A stretch of DNA of 64,000 bases from Allolobophora icterica (Eukaryota; Annelida; Clitellata; Crassiclitellata; Lumbricidae): contig OY744608.1 in NCBI GenBank assembly GCA_963556255.1, positions 27,581,028 to 27,645,027 on the forward strand, written 5' to 3'. The translations under genes were made by a program, and so were the position numbers. Of the stretch, positions 12,401-24,700 are shown piece by piece; position 1 is the first letter of the stretch; each line of letters begins with the position of its first letter. The notes below the pieces were generated by a model. It had not been told where the DNA came from, did not search any database, and was given only the letters and a program-made list of their open reading frames with translations.

Positions 12401-15400
12401 GTTCAAAGTCTAGTCCTTAGGGAACATGCAATGGTTTTTTTTATCTAATGTACACTTTAATACAGCAGCGTTTTATGGACAGCAGTGGCAGATCCTGTTG
12501 TGATGGCAGGTGATAAAACAAACTGAGTGGATGTTTTGATCTCGGATTTTTTTTATTGAAGCTCTGTTCCTTATTCAAAATGTTCAACTATGACTAAATT
12601 TTTATAGAAATTCACTATGCATGCCATTCATATCAACTAATGAAAGCAACATTTGGTCACATAATTCCTGTAACTGGCCAATAAATTGCCAAATAATCTG
12701 ATGATAGCACTGTGCAGAACTATCGTGTGTCGTTTCTTCTCCAAAATCTCCAATTGAGCACTTGCATTTAAATTAACCAATAAAGCAGTATTTGACCTCC
12801 TAATTCAGTAAGACGGCTGGCTACCTGTGATGTAACGAAGTGAAACCTGTAAGTATACACTATAAACAGCTGTTCCTCACTCTATAAAATATTTTATAAT
12901 GTGGTATGGTATTCAGTATGATGTGGTGGTGCATGTGGATTCAAAGTTCTGTTATAACAAATTGATGGTGTAATTAATGTTTTTACTAAATTAAGCATGG
13001 CTTGCTCTAGTATTTAAGGAAACAACTGTCTTAAAGAAATCTGGATAGAATTCCATATCATAGTTCTCACAATTCTTGATAAAGTGACAACCCTGTGTGC
13101 GGTTTTGCATCTCCTGTCAATGCCATCCATCTCTTGTTACATTACAGTTGCATTTCAGCAAAATGATATGGTGTTAAAATTAAGCAAATGTCTGTAATTT
13201 GCTTACCAAAATAAAGTCAGATTGTATTAGCATATACAACATTGGAGTCTTTGATTTGAGTATAGAGTTGTTCTTTCAGGTAGCTCGTTGCCTCCTGGTC
13301 CTCAAACAATGGTTCTGCTTCCACCCTCTGGTCCTGTTTCATCTGGAATGCATTTAGTGCCGCCCCCAATAATAATGGTATGTAATCATTACATCCAAAT
13401 ATTCTTGCCTTTTCATTTGCTGCTACGGGTACTGATAATGTTGCACAGGGGTTTCTGTTGCATTAGACCTGAAGACCTAGTTGCTAGATGGATTCACTGG
13501 TTTAATAATCGGAATAAGTGTTTTACTGAAGGATTACATTAAACTTAATCATGCAGAAATAACTTAGCAGAGTTTTAGGTGATCTGAGTGACTGACTTAC
13601 AGTTCACATATTTATAATAAAAAAAACAGCTGCATCACAAATCGTTGCATAAGTGCTTTTACAGTCCCATACGGTTGTCCGTGTCACTCATTTGTTGCAG
13701 ACCCCAGGAGGCCCAGCAATGGTCATGAGAGGCCCTCCACCACCTTCTGGCATGATTGGACATCCGCCTCAGAGAATGGAGTGGAATATGCACCCAGGTA
13801 ACTGCTAGACTTGGAATACAAGGTTTCAGAATGCAGAATAGCGTTGACCACATTTATTAGTAGCTAAAACTGTTAGATTAGAACTACATTGCAGAACTGC
13901 ATTGCATAATGGCAGCATCTGTAGTAGGCAGTTGCTCAGAGTACCCATTGCACTAGTAGTTTCTGAATTTGCAGGTTACTGCAAATCCAGAAGTGTATAC
14001 CAGTACTTTACATAACACTTGCATGCAAACAGTTCTAGTGACTACTTTCCTTGCCGCAAACCGATGCAAACTGCGTTTTATGCTGTCCTTTTAGAACCAT
14101 TATGTGACTTTCCAAATAAAAAGTTTGCCATATGGGAAAGGTAGCAGAAACCTTATGCACTTAGGCTCAAAATAAGCGCGATGCTTGTGATTCTGGCTTA
14201 CAGAAGTTTTACACTTGATTTATCTATTTTTATTGCTTAATTTTGCATAAGGATTTTATCAACTTGCGAAGACTTTAAAATCGGTCATATGGAAACAGTC
14301 GTCATAACCTTTCCTCTGCTTATCTTCATTAAAATTGTGAATTGGTGTTATGCAGAAAACCTACTTCCTCACAAAAGTAAAGGGAAGAAAAAGAGTATAG
14401 GAAGAAGAATGATATTGCAGTGGTTGTTGACTGATGGTTGAAAGCATTAGTGCAGCAGTATGAAGAGTAGCCTCATTGGAAGCGCAAACCTGCCACACGG
14501 TGGAACATTGCAAGAAAAGTGAAGTCTTGTTATGCTGAACACCTTAATTTACTCTGCAATGGCTGATAAAAACAAAAAGGTTCACAATAATAATGCTACC
14601 TTTTGGATTCATATTAAGTATACATACTGTAATATAGGGAGGTTGTGTTACTACAAAGTCATGCAGCTGAATTGAATATGGGATTAATGTGTCTGACTCT
14701 GTCGAAGATTGGATCACGTTGTCTGACTGTTATTTTTGTCTCTAACTGTGTTGTATCAGACATTGTTTTTGTAACAATGTGTTATAAGAAGATTCTGGTG
14801 TAATTCTGCGTGCACTTTGAAGAATTTGTTCTATCGATTTTCAGATACATCATGGCAATTGTGGTATGTTATACACTAATGTGCAATGTTGTTGCTAGGG
14901 CATGGTTATCCACCACATACTGCAGGTGGCATGACTCGTGGGTTCATGCCCGGTGTTCATCCGTCGGGTTATCCTCCACCTCACCCCAATCTAGTACAGT
15001 ATCCTAGCAGATATTCTGGGTCATCTGTTCGAGTAAGTCTTGCATTTCTTATGACTGGTTCTGGAATCCAGGCATTAGCACATCACCACTCCCTAATTAT
15101 GTACTATGCTCTCTGCCCAATCTCACTGTAATTTAAAATTTATTAATGCTATTATTTCTGTATTCTTGAGATAGAATTGATTCCTTAGTACTTTTACTAT
15201 TTCAATAGAGTTTGGTGTGTCATTAGGAAGTTAGCAAAGCAGACAGTTTGTGAGCTTGTGTTCAAATAGTTTGATTTGCCTCAGCTATGATGCTTTACCG
15301 TATTCATACAGATCTGAAGTTCTTTGAACGTCTAATTTGTCAGAAAGTTGAACTTTTCTGTATTGTTCAACGCATTCATTGGATTTGTCTGGATGAGTCT

Positions 15401-18400
15401 ATGTACATCTATTTCTGTTCATGGAATACTGAAGGTACATATAAAGTACATACATTGCATTGATTTTTATGCAGATCTGTTTGTCTTTTATGATCAGGGA
15501 TCAGGTCACTATGGAAGACAACCTATATCTTATCCTGGTTCTTATCAAAGGTATACATATGTACCACATTTGCATTATTATTTTTAATCTTATTCATATC
15601 GAAAATTTATATAGTGCCCCTTCAAGGCTATCTACTCAGAAGCATTCCCAGACTCAGCCCCAGCTGAAAAGTACAGTCTTAAGATTTTTAGGGGCCGCCA
15701 ATTTTCTGTTTTTCAAAAATAAACATCTGAAAAAATTTTATAGAAATTCATAAATGAAACAATGTTGGATTATTTTTTAATTATTATTCGCTAGATGGAA
15801 GTATGATAGTGTTGGTGTAATAAATTATGTTCTATTAAGGTAGGGTTCACCGTTGAGTTTAAATCATAAGTTTTTCCGGAAGTATTGAATCAACAGTTCA
15901 GTTTACTCTAGTCTAGACGGTTAGACCATTTTCATTATTTTAAATTTTTTATTTTAATGAATGTTTGAAAATAAAAAAACGTAAATTTCAGTAAATCATG
16001 TCAGCTATAAAAGGAACTAAAAGCGATTGACTTCATTTTAATCGCAGGTATAATATTATGGGTCGATGGGCCGCTCAACTGCAGCTTTGCCTAGGGCCGC
16101 CAAATGTCTTGAACCGGGCCTGGTAGTTGGGACCAAGCGAAGCGCCACAGATCTGCTGGATATTGATCTGATTATGGCTTGGTATTGGGATGCCTTTGGT
16201 TGATACCTTGTGCTGGCACAATAGAACTTTACTAATAACAATTATTATTATTATGTATTTATTAAGCAAGAGCCACTATCTAATGACCAAGTATCAACTG
16301 ATGGCACTGTGGAGTTGTGAGTGAAGGACTGGACTGTCTTATGCCTACTCCATTAGCATCTATGAACTCCTCCTGTTGCCCTTACTTCTAACGTGTTTCC
16401 TATATCTAATATTAACTTAGACTGCCTTGTCTCTATTCCTGTCTATCAATACCCTGTAAATAATGGATGTCACATGTTTTGCGTCTTTGCTCGACACTCG
16501 CTGTCATGGCTTCTCTGGATTTTGATCTAGCACTGAAACTAACCTAGTAACCTGGCATGTGATGGATTTAATTTAAGTGATGATGACTTGGCTTCCTGAT
16601 GCAGCTATTGTGTTATGTGGCTTTGAGAAATTTTGGTTATTTACATTGCATAAGGGAGACATCAGATAAGACAGAAAGAAAACATTACCTTGTAAATTAA
16701 ATAATTATCATTCTTTTATTCCTTTCTGCCTTTGTGAGAAAATTTAGGTATGCTTAATTGGCACACTTATTGCAGGTATTTTATTTTCTGCATTTTGTAC
16801 TAGACGTGAAACTGTTATGCCAAAAATAAGTGAGAGTGAATTTGAAGAGGTGCTCCAGAGAAACTCATCTATTTCTAGTGGTGCCATTACTCGTGCAGTT
16901 CAAGATGCAGCTGCTGGTATGAATCTCGTATATCTGATGTACAATAATGTGTTTGACTAATGCGTTTTCCTTACAGCTTTAGTGTTGATAGAAATAGCAT
17001 CACTGAACAGTGCATTTGTTGTTCTTTGTTACTTTAATCATAATGCCAAGATACAACAATGATACTTTTCCTCTCCCCAGATTAGTTTCACATTTGCCTT
17101 GGTTGGGCTTAATGCTTTTGGGTAAAAATGACAATGATGATTGCTCTTTCTGCACTGATTTTATATCACACTTAATAATTAATTATGATAACAAATACAT
17201 GTATATACCAATCCTACAGGATTGTTACAGGATTACATTTAATATAGTGCACATCGAGATAAAGAATGACAATTTCAGATTATTCTTTGCTCCTAATTTT
17301 TTAAATCTTGAGTATGCTAAATCAGAAAATAACTAATTTAAGATGATTTTTACAGTGGCACAGCTGATGAATATAATGCTGCTGTTATTCTGACAGGCGA
17401 TTTTGCTAATGCCATTGAGACATTAGTGACTGCAATATCGTTGATACGACAAAGCAAAATTGCAGACAGTGATCAGTGTAAGACTCTGATCAGCACTCTA
17501 CAAGACACACTTCAGGGCTTGGAACAGAAGTCTTATGAAACAAAGTTAGTGTTTAGACTTATTAAAAACTGTTTGCCAGTTTTTTTTACATAATATTTAC
17601 CATAACACCTACCATGATACACACTATGCACTTCGTTTAATTGAATCATTGTGTGGTTTCTTAGTAGCAGTTGAAACAGTTGCCTTTCATTGTGGCTTCT
17701 GAGGTTTTGGTAGGCATTCTGTCATGAAGTAAATGTGTAGCAAAATAAACGAGACTTTATGGAAAGATTTCTGGTGATGGAGTGGTTGGTGCTGTGAAAT
17801 GAAGCACCATCATGCAGATTAAGTATTGGAATGATTGACCAACCATAGAATACCATGCTGCCTTGTGCCCAGTGACTTGTGCTTTCTTTCGGAAAGTTTC
17901 AGGGTATGCGAACAAGTACCAGATTGTGTTGGGAGGTATCCAGAATGCTGTTGGGACTTTGGCATTCTGGAACTTGCCCCACAAACCTAAATCTTGGTGC
18001 TGGCACTGGAAGCAATCCTCCCTCTTGACTGAGGATTGCTGGTTAATTGCTTACTTATGGAAGCTCTGTATGCCAGACAGCAATGCTGACAAAATTTTTT
18101 TTGCACAATGTGCACTGATAATGAGAATTTTGCTCAGTTTTATTCGGGTTGACCTATTTGAGGCCTTCAATCATGTCTCTTCTGCTTTCTTCACTAACAG
18201 CAGGCCTACTCTTTTCCAGTGCCTTTCGAAGAGCTGTGAATTCGCACAATATAAATTTAAGCAAAACATCTGATTTTACTGTTGTTCCCAAAAGGACAAG
18301 CTTCCAGTCAATCCCTTGGTTTGCAGTTGTGAACATTTGAAACCAAAGACTTTTGATTAGAATGAGAAGCACCATGAATCTATGGCACTTTGTGCTTTGT

Positions 18401-18980
18401 CAGTCACAGCTTATAGAAGATAGTATGGGCAACTATACCAAGAGGGAAAAAAGTTTGGTAGCAAATTTTTCTGATGTAAGGGCTAAAAACCATCGACCAT
18501 AACCAAGCAATACCACCAAAATAAAACCACTGCACGCTGTAATACTAACAAAAGTTTAGGTGATACCTAGTGGTAGCAGTACTGTATTGTGATGTATTAA
18601 CAGCCCTGAGGTAAAGTTGAAAAAGAGACAGTTGTTCACAAGTGCCTAAGTAACTGATTGCTGAAACTGCTTTATTTGGTGTTTGTGTCTTTCTGATAAA
18701 ACTTAGACCTTTATTTCTTTCTTGGTTTAATTGTGACAGAGTTTCACATTACCGTCGTTCTCGGTCACGAGAGCGTTCAGGAAGTTGTGACAGCGACGCA
18801 CAGGGCTCTCGTTACAGGTCTCGAAGTCCAAACAGGTCACAAAGTCAGCATCGATCACAAAGTACCGGATCTGACCAAGATAACAGGGACAGGTGTCAAG
18901 ATAGGGACCGTCATAGCAGGAGTAGGAGTGATTACAAAGACTGTAATAAAAGCATGGAAAAAAGAAATAATCGGCTCTGA
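6437..18980 (+). CDS. CPSF6: Cleavage factor Im large subunit, CPSF6/CPSF7-like
   Basis: Thirteen exons join in phase to 516 codons plus TGA: 6437-6499, 8377-8463, 9153-9233, 9934-10037, 11131-11294, 12079-12246, 13280-13377, 13701-13797, 14899-15032, 15498-15550, 16804-16916, 17397-17544, 18740-18980. All introns are GT-AG. The family binds CFIm25 (NUDT21) and UGUA RNA and steers poly(A) site choice in the nucleus. The N-terminus is acidic (MADAEGIDLYADVDDF). An RRM spans about residues 68-146, with RNP2 LYIGNL (70-75) and RNP1 KGFATVIV (111-118). A Pro/Gly/Met-rich middle spans about 168-350. The conserved ISESEFEEVLQRN to TLQGLEQKSYE block (about 356-432) precedes a short RS-like tail (438-516) ending MEKRNNRL. 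It is shorter than vertebrate CPSF6 and could be the single pre-duplication homologue, so 6 versus 7 is not decided. The start ATG lies in AAATGGCGG. Intron 1 carries the hairpin at 6918-7009 and the hAT-like element 7296-8071. Confidence 0.95.
6918..7009 (+). repeat. Near-perfect 43-bp hairpin in CPSF6/7 intron 1
   Basis: The left arm 6918-6960 and right arm 6967-7009 are inverted copies separated by the 6-nt loop TTTTTA. Only three positions differ. Read as sense-strand RNA, two of those are G-U wobbles and one is a C-U mismatch. The arms carry CAAGTCAGAGACTAC and its complement. It could be a miniature palindromic element or a structured intronic RNA. No flanking duplication was found. Confidence 0.85.
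7296..8071. mobile_element. hAT-like element with internal VNTR, in CPSF6/7 intron 1
   Basis: Perfect 16-bp terminal inverted repeats TAGGGCATAGCCGGGT / ACCCGGCTATGCCCTA are flanked by the exact 8-bp duplication CCTCTGCT (7288-7295 and 8072-8079). Subterminal GGGTCCGGGT motifs occur at both ends. The core (about 7500-7880) is six diverged tandem copies of a 60-70 bp unit containing GGAGGGGAGAGG and CAATCAAAGGAAATTGTC-like sequence. No transposase frame is present. Confidence 0.93.
15598..16130 (-). mobile_element. LINE 3' tail fragment and GGGGCCGCC repeat in CPSF6/7 intron 10
   Basis: ATATAGTGCCCCTTCAAGGC at about 15611 is the reverse complement of the CR1/L2-like LINE 3' end seen elsewhere in the window. 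Inverted GGGGCCGCCAATTT and GGGCCGCCAAATG blocks follow at about 15690 and 16094. They look like the two halves of a small DNA element ending CGGGCCTGG. No duplication of the target was recognised. Confidence 0.45.
17757..18375 (-). pseudogene. Unidentified decayed coding stretch in CPSF6/7 intron 12
   Basis: One minus-strand frame from 18375 reads ALEKSRPAVSEESRRDMIEG then a stop. It continues through a Cys-pair motif HYQCTLCKKNF and on to PAPRFRFVGQVPEC and NLHDGASFHSTNHS, with only scattered stops over about 600 bp. This looks like the remains of a protein (retrogene or transposon ORF) inserted antisense to CPSF6/7. I do not recognise the family. The plus strand also happens to be open for 136 codons here. 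Confidence 0.3.
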
Positions 18981-19144
18981 TGTAGCATTTTATTCTGGTA
19001 AGTTCACATATAAATTTAAATCTTTGTTTCATACATTTTTTTTATTTTTTCTGTATAAGCCACTGAGAACCATGAATGGCCATCATTCTGCTTATGATTA
19101 AATGCTATAATCTGATGTTGTTGGTAAGTTACTGAAAAAATAAG

Positions 19145-19640
19145 TACAACAGAACTGGTATGTCGACCTCAGGGAACCACCGTTAACACTTCAAGATATC
19201 CGAGGTTCAAAGTGAGCGAGAATGTGCGCATCAAGCTCCGACTGTAAATGTAATGTAAATCGCCTAAATTTCAAAAGCTGTGTCAGAGAGAGACTAGCTT
19301 ATTCACCATGAACTGAAGCAATTATAAACTTTTAATGCATGTACTGAAAGTCCCTTTCTGTATGGCAATTATGACTTGGTGTTGAGAAATAAGCGATACC
19401 TTTGATAGTTTGATAGGCCAATAGTATGGAGTTGTAGCGTGACCTTGTAACTTCAATATATTTGCCAGCTCACTGCTGGATAAAAAAAAGTGCATTCGAA
19501 ATAGGCGAGATTTCAATGTATGCAGGTTCGATAAAACTGTTGTGTGTGTGTTTGCATTGGTTGTGACCAGGACATTTACTGTTACTCCATATAACCAGAT
19601 ATTTGAAATACAGAAGTTCGAATACTGAGGTTTTGCTGTA
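19145..19640. mobile_element. Possible pogo/Tigger-like MITE
   Basis: The left end TACAACAGAACTGG and the right end (read inverted) TACAGCAAAACCTCAGTATT share the CAGnAnAACCTC-type start of pogo/Tigger ends. TA lies at both borders. Inner copies of TCCGAGGTTC and TTCGAATACTGAGG support this. The ends are diverged, so the call is tentative. Confidence 0.35.
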
Positions 19641-21734
19641 CTTAGCAGAGGTCAACGGCATACACATTAGCAATCGGCCAGTATGCTTTTGCATGAAAAT
19701 GTCTTTTGCATTTTAAGCACTGAACTGGGCTATACATGCTGTAGCAATTGACGAATCCAATTGCTCAATCAATTACATATCATGGCACTAATGAGAGGAA
19801 TTCCCCAGAATTCTCTGGTTTCAAGACAAAGATGATTTGCCTGTTGTTGCCTTATCTAAATGACTTCAAACTGGCTTCAAGTTTGCATGTAAATTATTTT
19901 TAGAATATGATACTTCTCTTTTATCAAAATTACTTTGTGAGATGTCATCAGAATCTGATTGGTACCTATTAGTTTGTTTATAATGAGTGTCTTCCATTTC
20001 AATTTAATTTACTCTACATCTTTTACATTATTATCATAATTATTATTATCGCTTTAGACTGTTGTAAGCTGTGATGTGGTGTGTCATCCTCCATTGGTTT
20101 ATAATAATAAATGATCTATATACAATTATACATTTATTACAACTGCAAATACAATAGAAAACTTGAGGATTGTACAGATGATTGGTTTATGTGCTCTGTT
20201 TAGATTCATCCTGGATGATGACAGATAATTGATTACAGACAATGGCAGCATTCATCTAGATTCTCTATTGTACTGGTTATATACACTCATGTTCACTACA
20301 TGTTTTCTATTGAATTCAGGTTAACAATGTGATGCACATATGGACAGATTTGCATGATTGTTTGCCCTCTTGCCGGGCAAATGAAGTTTTTAGTTGATGG
20401 TAGTCTTGTTATTTAATATGTTGACAGGAAGTACTGGTATCTTCAAACAATAGATAACTACAGTGTAATCTAAAGGACAATTTTGACCCCGTTGAATGAC
20501 CACCTGAATTTGTAAATGCCCTTTCAGCACTCTGAAGACTGCTGAAGCTTTCAAATCAAGCCGTTTGCAGTTATTTATAGTTCCAACAATTTCACTACTT
20601 TACCGTTTTCCATATGGATTTTCAGTTTTTTTTTTATATCATTGTTACCATGTACAGCGCACTGAGTAAATTCTGTTTAGATGTACTTTGAATGTTTACA
20701 GTTCAATTGTTGACATCACCATTTGTAAAAATTAAACAAAGATAAAAGACAACTAAAGTTGATATTTGAGACAATGATTGTTTTCTTGTATTACAATTTC
20801 TGTTAATTGTAGACTTATGCAGATTTATATAGCACCTCTTCATCAGATGCAACTTTGACCTAACAACAGGAAACTAGGATCGAACAAAATGGTTTCTGAA
20901 ATAGAGTTGCTTCAAGTCTGCAACGCGTATGAACATTTGAAATGTATTGATAACATAAACTGAAACACCACAATACGGCAGTAATGTTGAATTGTCACTT
21001 AACAGATATCAGTGTTGGTGATGAAAATTGGCACCGCTGCTGAAATCACTTTCTTTTGACTATTGCATTGGGAAGTCGTGACAACTTTCAAAAATTATTA
21101 CTTGGGAGATGTATGTTCCTTCTTGCAGTGTTTGTTATCTTCATGCCTAAAAATTATTTGAAAGTAGTATAAAAGCTTGTTTGTTATCTAAGACTTTGTG
21201 GTTGCATGCAACGTAACTGCCTGTCATATCACAATGAACATAACTGCTTACAGTTTGTAATACCAATGCAAAGTTCATCAAAAGCAGATAACCAAATAAC
21301 ATCAGAGATCTGATCTTTGCATTGTATTCCAGTGTCGTCAACCAGGCTGGTGATACCATGTTCTGCTGCCCATGTCCTCTCCCTTGCCGTCTGTTCTTCC
21401 CACCGACAGTGCATGATCAATGTACTCATTATAGCCAAGTTGGCTAGGCGCATAGACATCTCAAACATTTCTGCCCTTGCATAGATTTAAGGCCTGATCT
21501 CTTGGTTGACAGTCCAACAGCCGGAGCATTTGCCCCTATTTGCATCAATCTTAATTATTAAAATGAAGTCCTTTTTGTATCTAGTGTGCATTTTACTTCC
21601 TTTAGGAGGTTCATAACACTTGCTATACATGTCAACAAGTATATCTATCACTACCATGATTCTGGTATAGCTAAGTGCATGTGCAGTTTCCAAATGACCA
21701 GATTTTAAAAGTATTTCCAGGTCCCCGTGTTTGA
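19641..21734. other. Convergent intergenic region, CPSF6/7 to SETD6
   Basis: This 2.1-kb stretch lies between the 3' ends of two convergent genes and should contain their 3' untranslated parts. The scattered AATAAA/ATTAAA words are not decisive. I see no further coding, RNA or repeat structure. Confidence 0.6.
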
Positions 21735-24700
21735 TCAATCCTTGTCATCCACACATGCAGTTATTAACCTATCAAGAAGTTTCCTCTGTCCATATCTAAC
21801 ATACAAAGCAAAATGCTGTCGTCTTGTAAGTTGTGCTTCATTCCTAACTTTCATGTCTTCTTCATCTATGTTGAAGTTGTATTCTTTAAGTACGGATGAT
21901 GCTATCCTGTAGCAACAACAGAAAACAAAACAAGCTTTAGATTCCAGTTTACACATACACTTCTTGCTCCACAATCGTGCCTGCCTGAGCTCCCTCACAG
22001 GAGTTGCTGTGAACTGATTGTTTTGGAAAAATAAACTGGATTACCAGTTTCTCAGTTTCGAGGCACTTTTTGGTTAACCATATTCTATAGTGAACTACTC
22101 TTGAAAATTTAATTGATGGTACATGTATATTTTAACAGCAGCTTATGTAGCATCACATTCACAGGTAACCAGTTTTTCATGAGTGCAACTCAACAAGTGG
22201 TTATAGCTAATCCAATATGTGGAGTTAATAGAATTTAGCTGTAATGCTTCAAGACTTTCCAGTTGCCAACTGCCTGTGATTTCTTCTTAAATTGTCACAC
22301 AGAACCACATTTCTGTGTAAGAATTTTTACTATGTACAGTTTCAGCAACAAAAATGAAATTTTAGCGAAACCCCCAGTACTTTGCTAAAGAAATCGTGGA
22401 TGTCATAGGAATGTAACAAAGTAACTTACTTTGCTAACATTTCCTTCCATAATAAAGGTAACGCAGCAATACTTTCTGAAATCACAAAATCATAACAGCT
22501 TGTACATATGATTGAAAACTTTATCATACAGTAATCTAATACTTTACAAGCACTTCATCAAATGACCAAAAGTTTCTTTTACCTGTGTGGACTAAAGAAA
22601 TTTAATAGCATAAGCTGTTAAACACGTCGGCTAGTAAGAATATATATATATATATATGTAGATATATATACTGCATCTTTACTACATCTAAAGGATATCT
22701 TCCCAAGTCCAAAGAGTATGCCAAAGTCTATTTTTGTACAAGTACCCCCGGTATGGTTAATAATTCAAATAGATGTGATTATAAAAACTGAAAATGCAGA
22801 CAGAAATCTTATGGCAAAAGCAGGAGTAGTTACAAAAATAGTTTAAATTGTAGCTGACTGCCTTTTATAAAAGTAGTTACTAACTAATAGTGAAAACACT
22901 TCACTTAACAGTTAAATAGTTTTAGTTGAACCATTTTTAAAGTAGTTGGTGCACATCACTGATAAAAAGAGGCCACATAAAATAAACATACTTCTTGATC
23001 TTATTAAAGCATATATCATGTCATAAAAATCAACAAAAGGAAATAACAAAACTTTTACATTATTTACCAAATGATAAAGATTCAGAAGTTTCATTATCTT
23101 CATCTTCTGCATCACTCCATCCTTCCTTCTCTTGATGGACACCAAAAGCTTTTTCATCCATCGACATCACCTAGTTGCCCCCAAGAGAAAAAACACTCAG
23201 TAATACTGAAATTCCTCAGTGAAAGTAATATGTTAAATCGCAAGCACTATAATTATAAGATAAGTTAGATAACACAAACTAGCATAGTGGTAACACTGTA
23301 TCCCTGCACAGATTTAAAATCTACTCTGACCTGCAAATAGGTTATTTAAATCGGCAAATCGCAATACTGCGTGGACCAAGTGACCGAGGTCAATGAAGAA
23401 GATTTAAAGAACTTCAATCAAAAGCTGCTTGCCACTAACATCAGTTTCTTTCTGAAATATTGATATGTAAAAAGATGCCCTGTCCACTTTAGTATTAATT
23501 TTAGTATTTGCCTTGTACACACCTTGTCCACTTTAGTATTTATTTTAGTATTACTTTAGTATTTATTTGTTTTACAAAAATCAAGAATTGTAAATTCTTT
23601 AGATTTCACAGGAGAGCATTGAAATTCAAAATCCTGATCACCAAAACAAAGCTATGAACTATTGGCTGCATTATAATATCCACAAAATCCTTACTTTCAG
23701 CATCTGATACATTTCTTCCTCGGTTAGGACACCTTCAACTCCAAGAACATAAGCCCCATTATCTGTAACACAACCCTAAAAATACATAAATCCATACCAG
23801 CTAAAATAACTGGAAAGTATTACTCACACAAACATCAAACTGAGATACAGGACATCAATGATAAGTTCTTGGATATTGTTGCTTACACTTTCAAGATCTA
23901 ATAGAGCACACAGAAATTCTTCACAATGGAATTCTTCCTCCGAGTTACTACTTACCAGCTCTAAAAGGAGCCTTAAAAGGAGACAACCATGCATCCATGC
24001 TCCTGCCAGAGGCTGAACTAATTTACCAAGTGCATTTCTGCAGTTAAACTTGGATGTGGAAATATGTTGCTAAACAAAAAAAAGTGTTGTGGCTCCATGA
24101 CGTGACAAAAGCCAAACAAAGCATACCATATCTTTGAGAAACTTCCATTTGCGCTGTGCTAGTTCCTTCTCAGACTGTCCCATTCCATCAGTAAGAGCAG
24201 CATAAATTTTATCCAAAGGTAGATCCACCTGGACCAAAAGCAGTTCAGGTTGCTAATGAAAACTAAATTTACAAAACAGTAAATATTCATTCTCTCATTT
24301 AGAGTATACACAGCATCTCTGTAAAAAATACCTGCCTGGAGATTCTCTTGGCCCGACCCCAACGAAAAGAGAACAGTTTTCAAATGCTTACAAGTATAAG
24401 ATGCTTGCAGAGTCCCTGGTTAAAACAACATGCAGATCTGAAAGAAGGTTATTCCAGGTGGCTGGCCCACCCTGAAAATAGGCAACAGAGCTCCTGTAAA
24501 TAGCTATGGGCATTCCCAAACTGACACCACCAGGCCAAGACTGAAATTTTAAATTCAATACACTGGGAAATGGCAGCCAATGGAGTACATCATGCCTATA
24601 ATGCAAGACATGATCAAATTTTGGAATGCCACCAACAAGCCTGACAGCGGCATGCAGCATGCATTCAAGCTGTCCAATGCACTCCAAAGGAAGGCCCGTT

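Noticed and set aside
23887..23958. Treating this as SETD6 exon 8
   Set aside because: The next exon (23775-23695) reads [12 protein letters not shown] and aligns directly after exon 7 with the family, so this segment has no place in the conserved protein.
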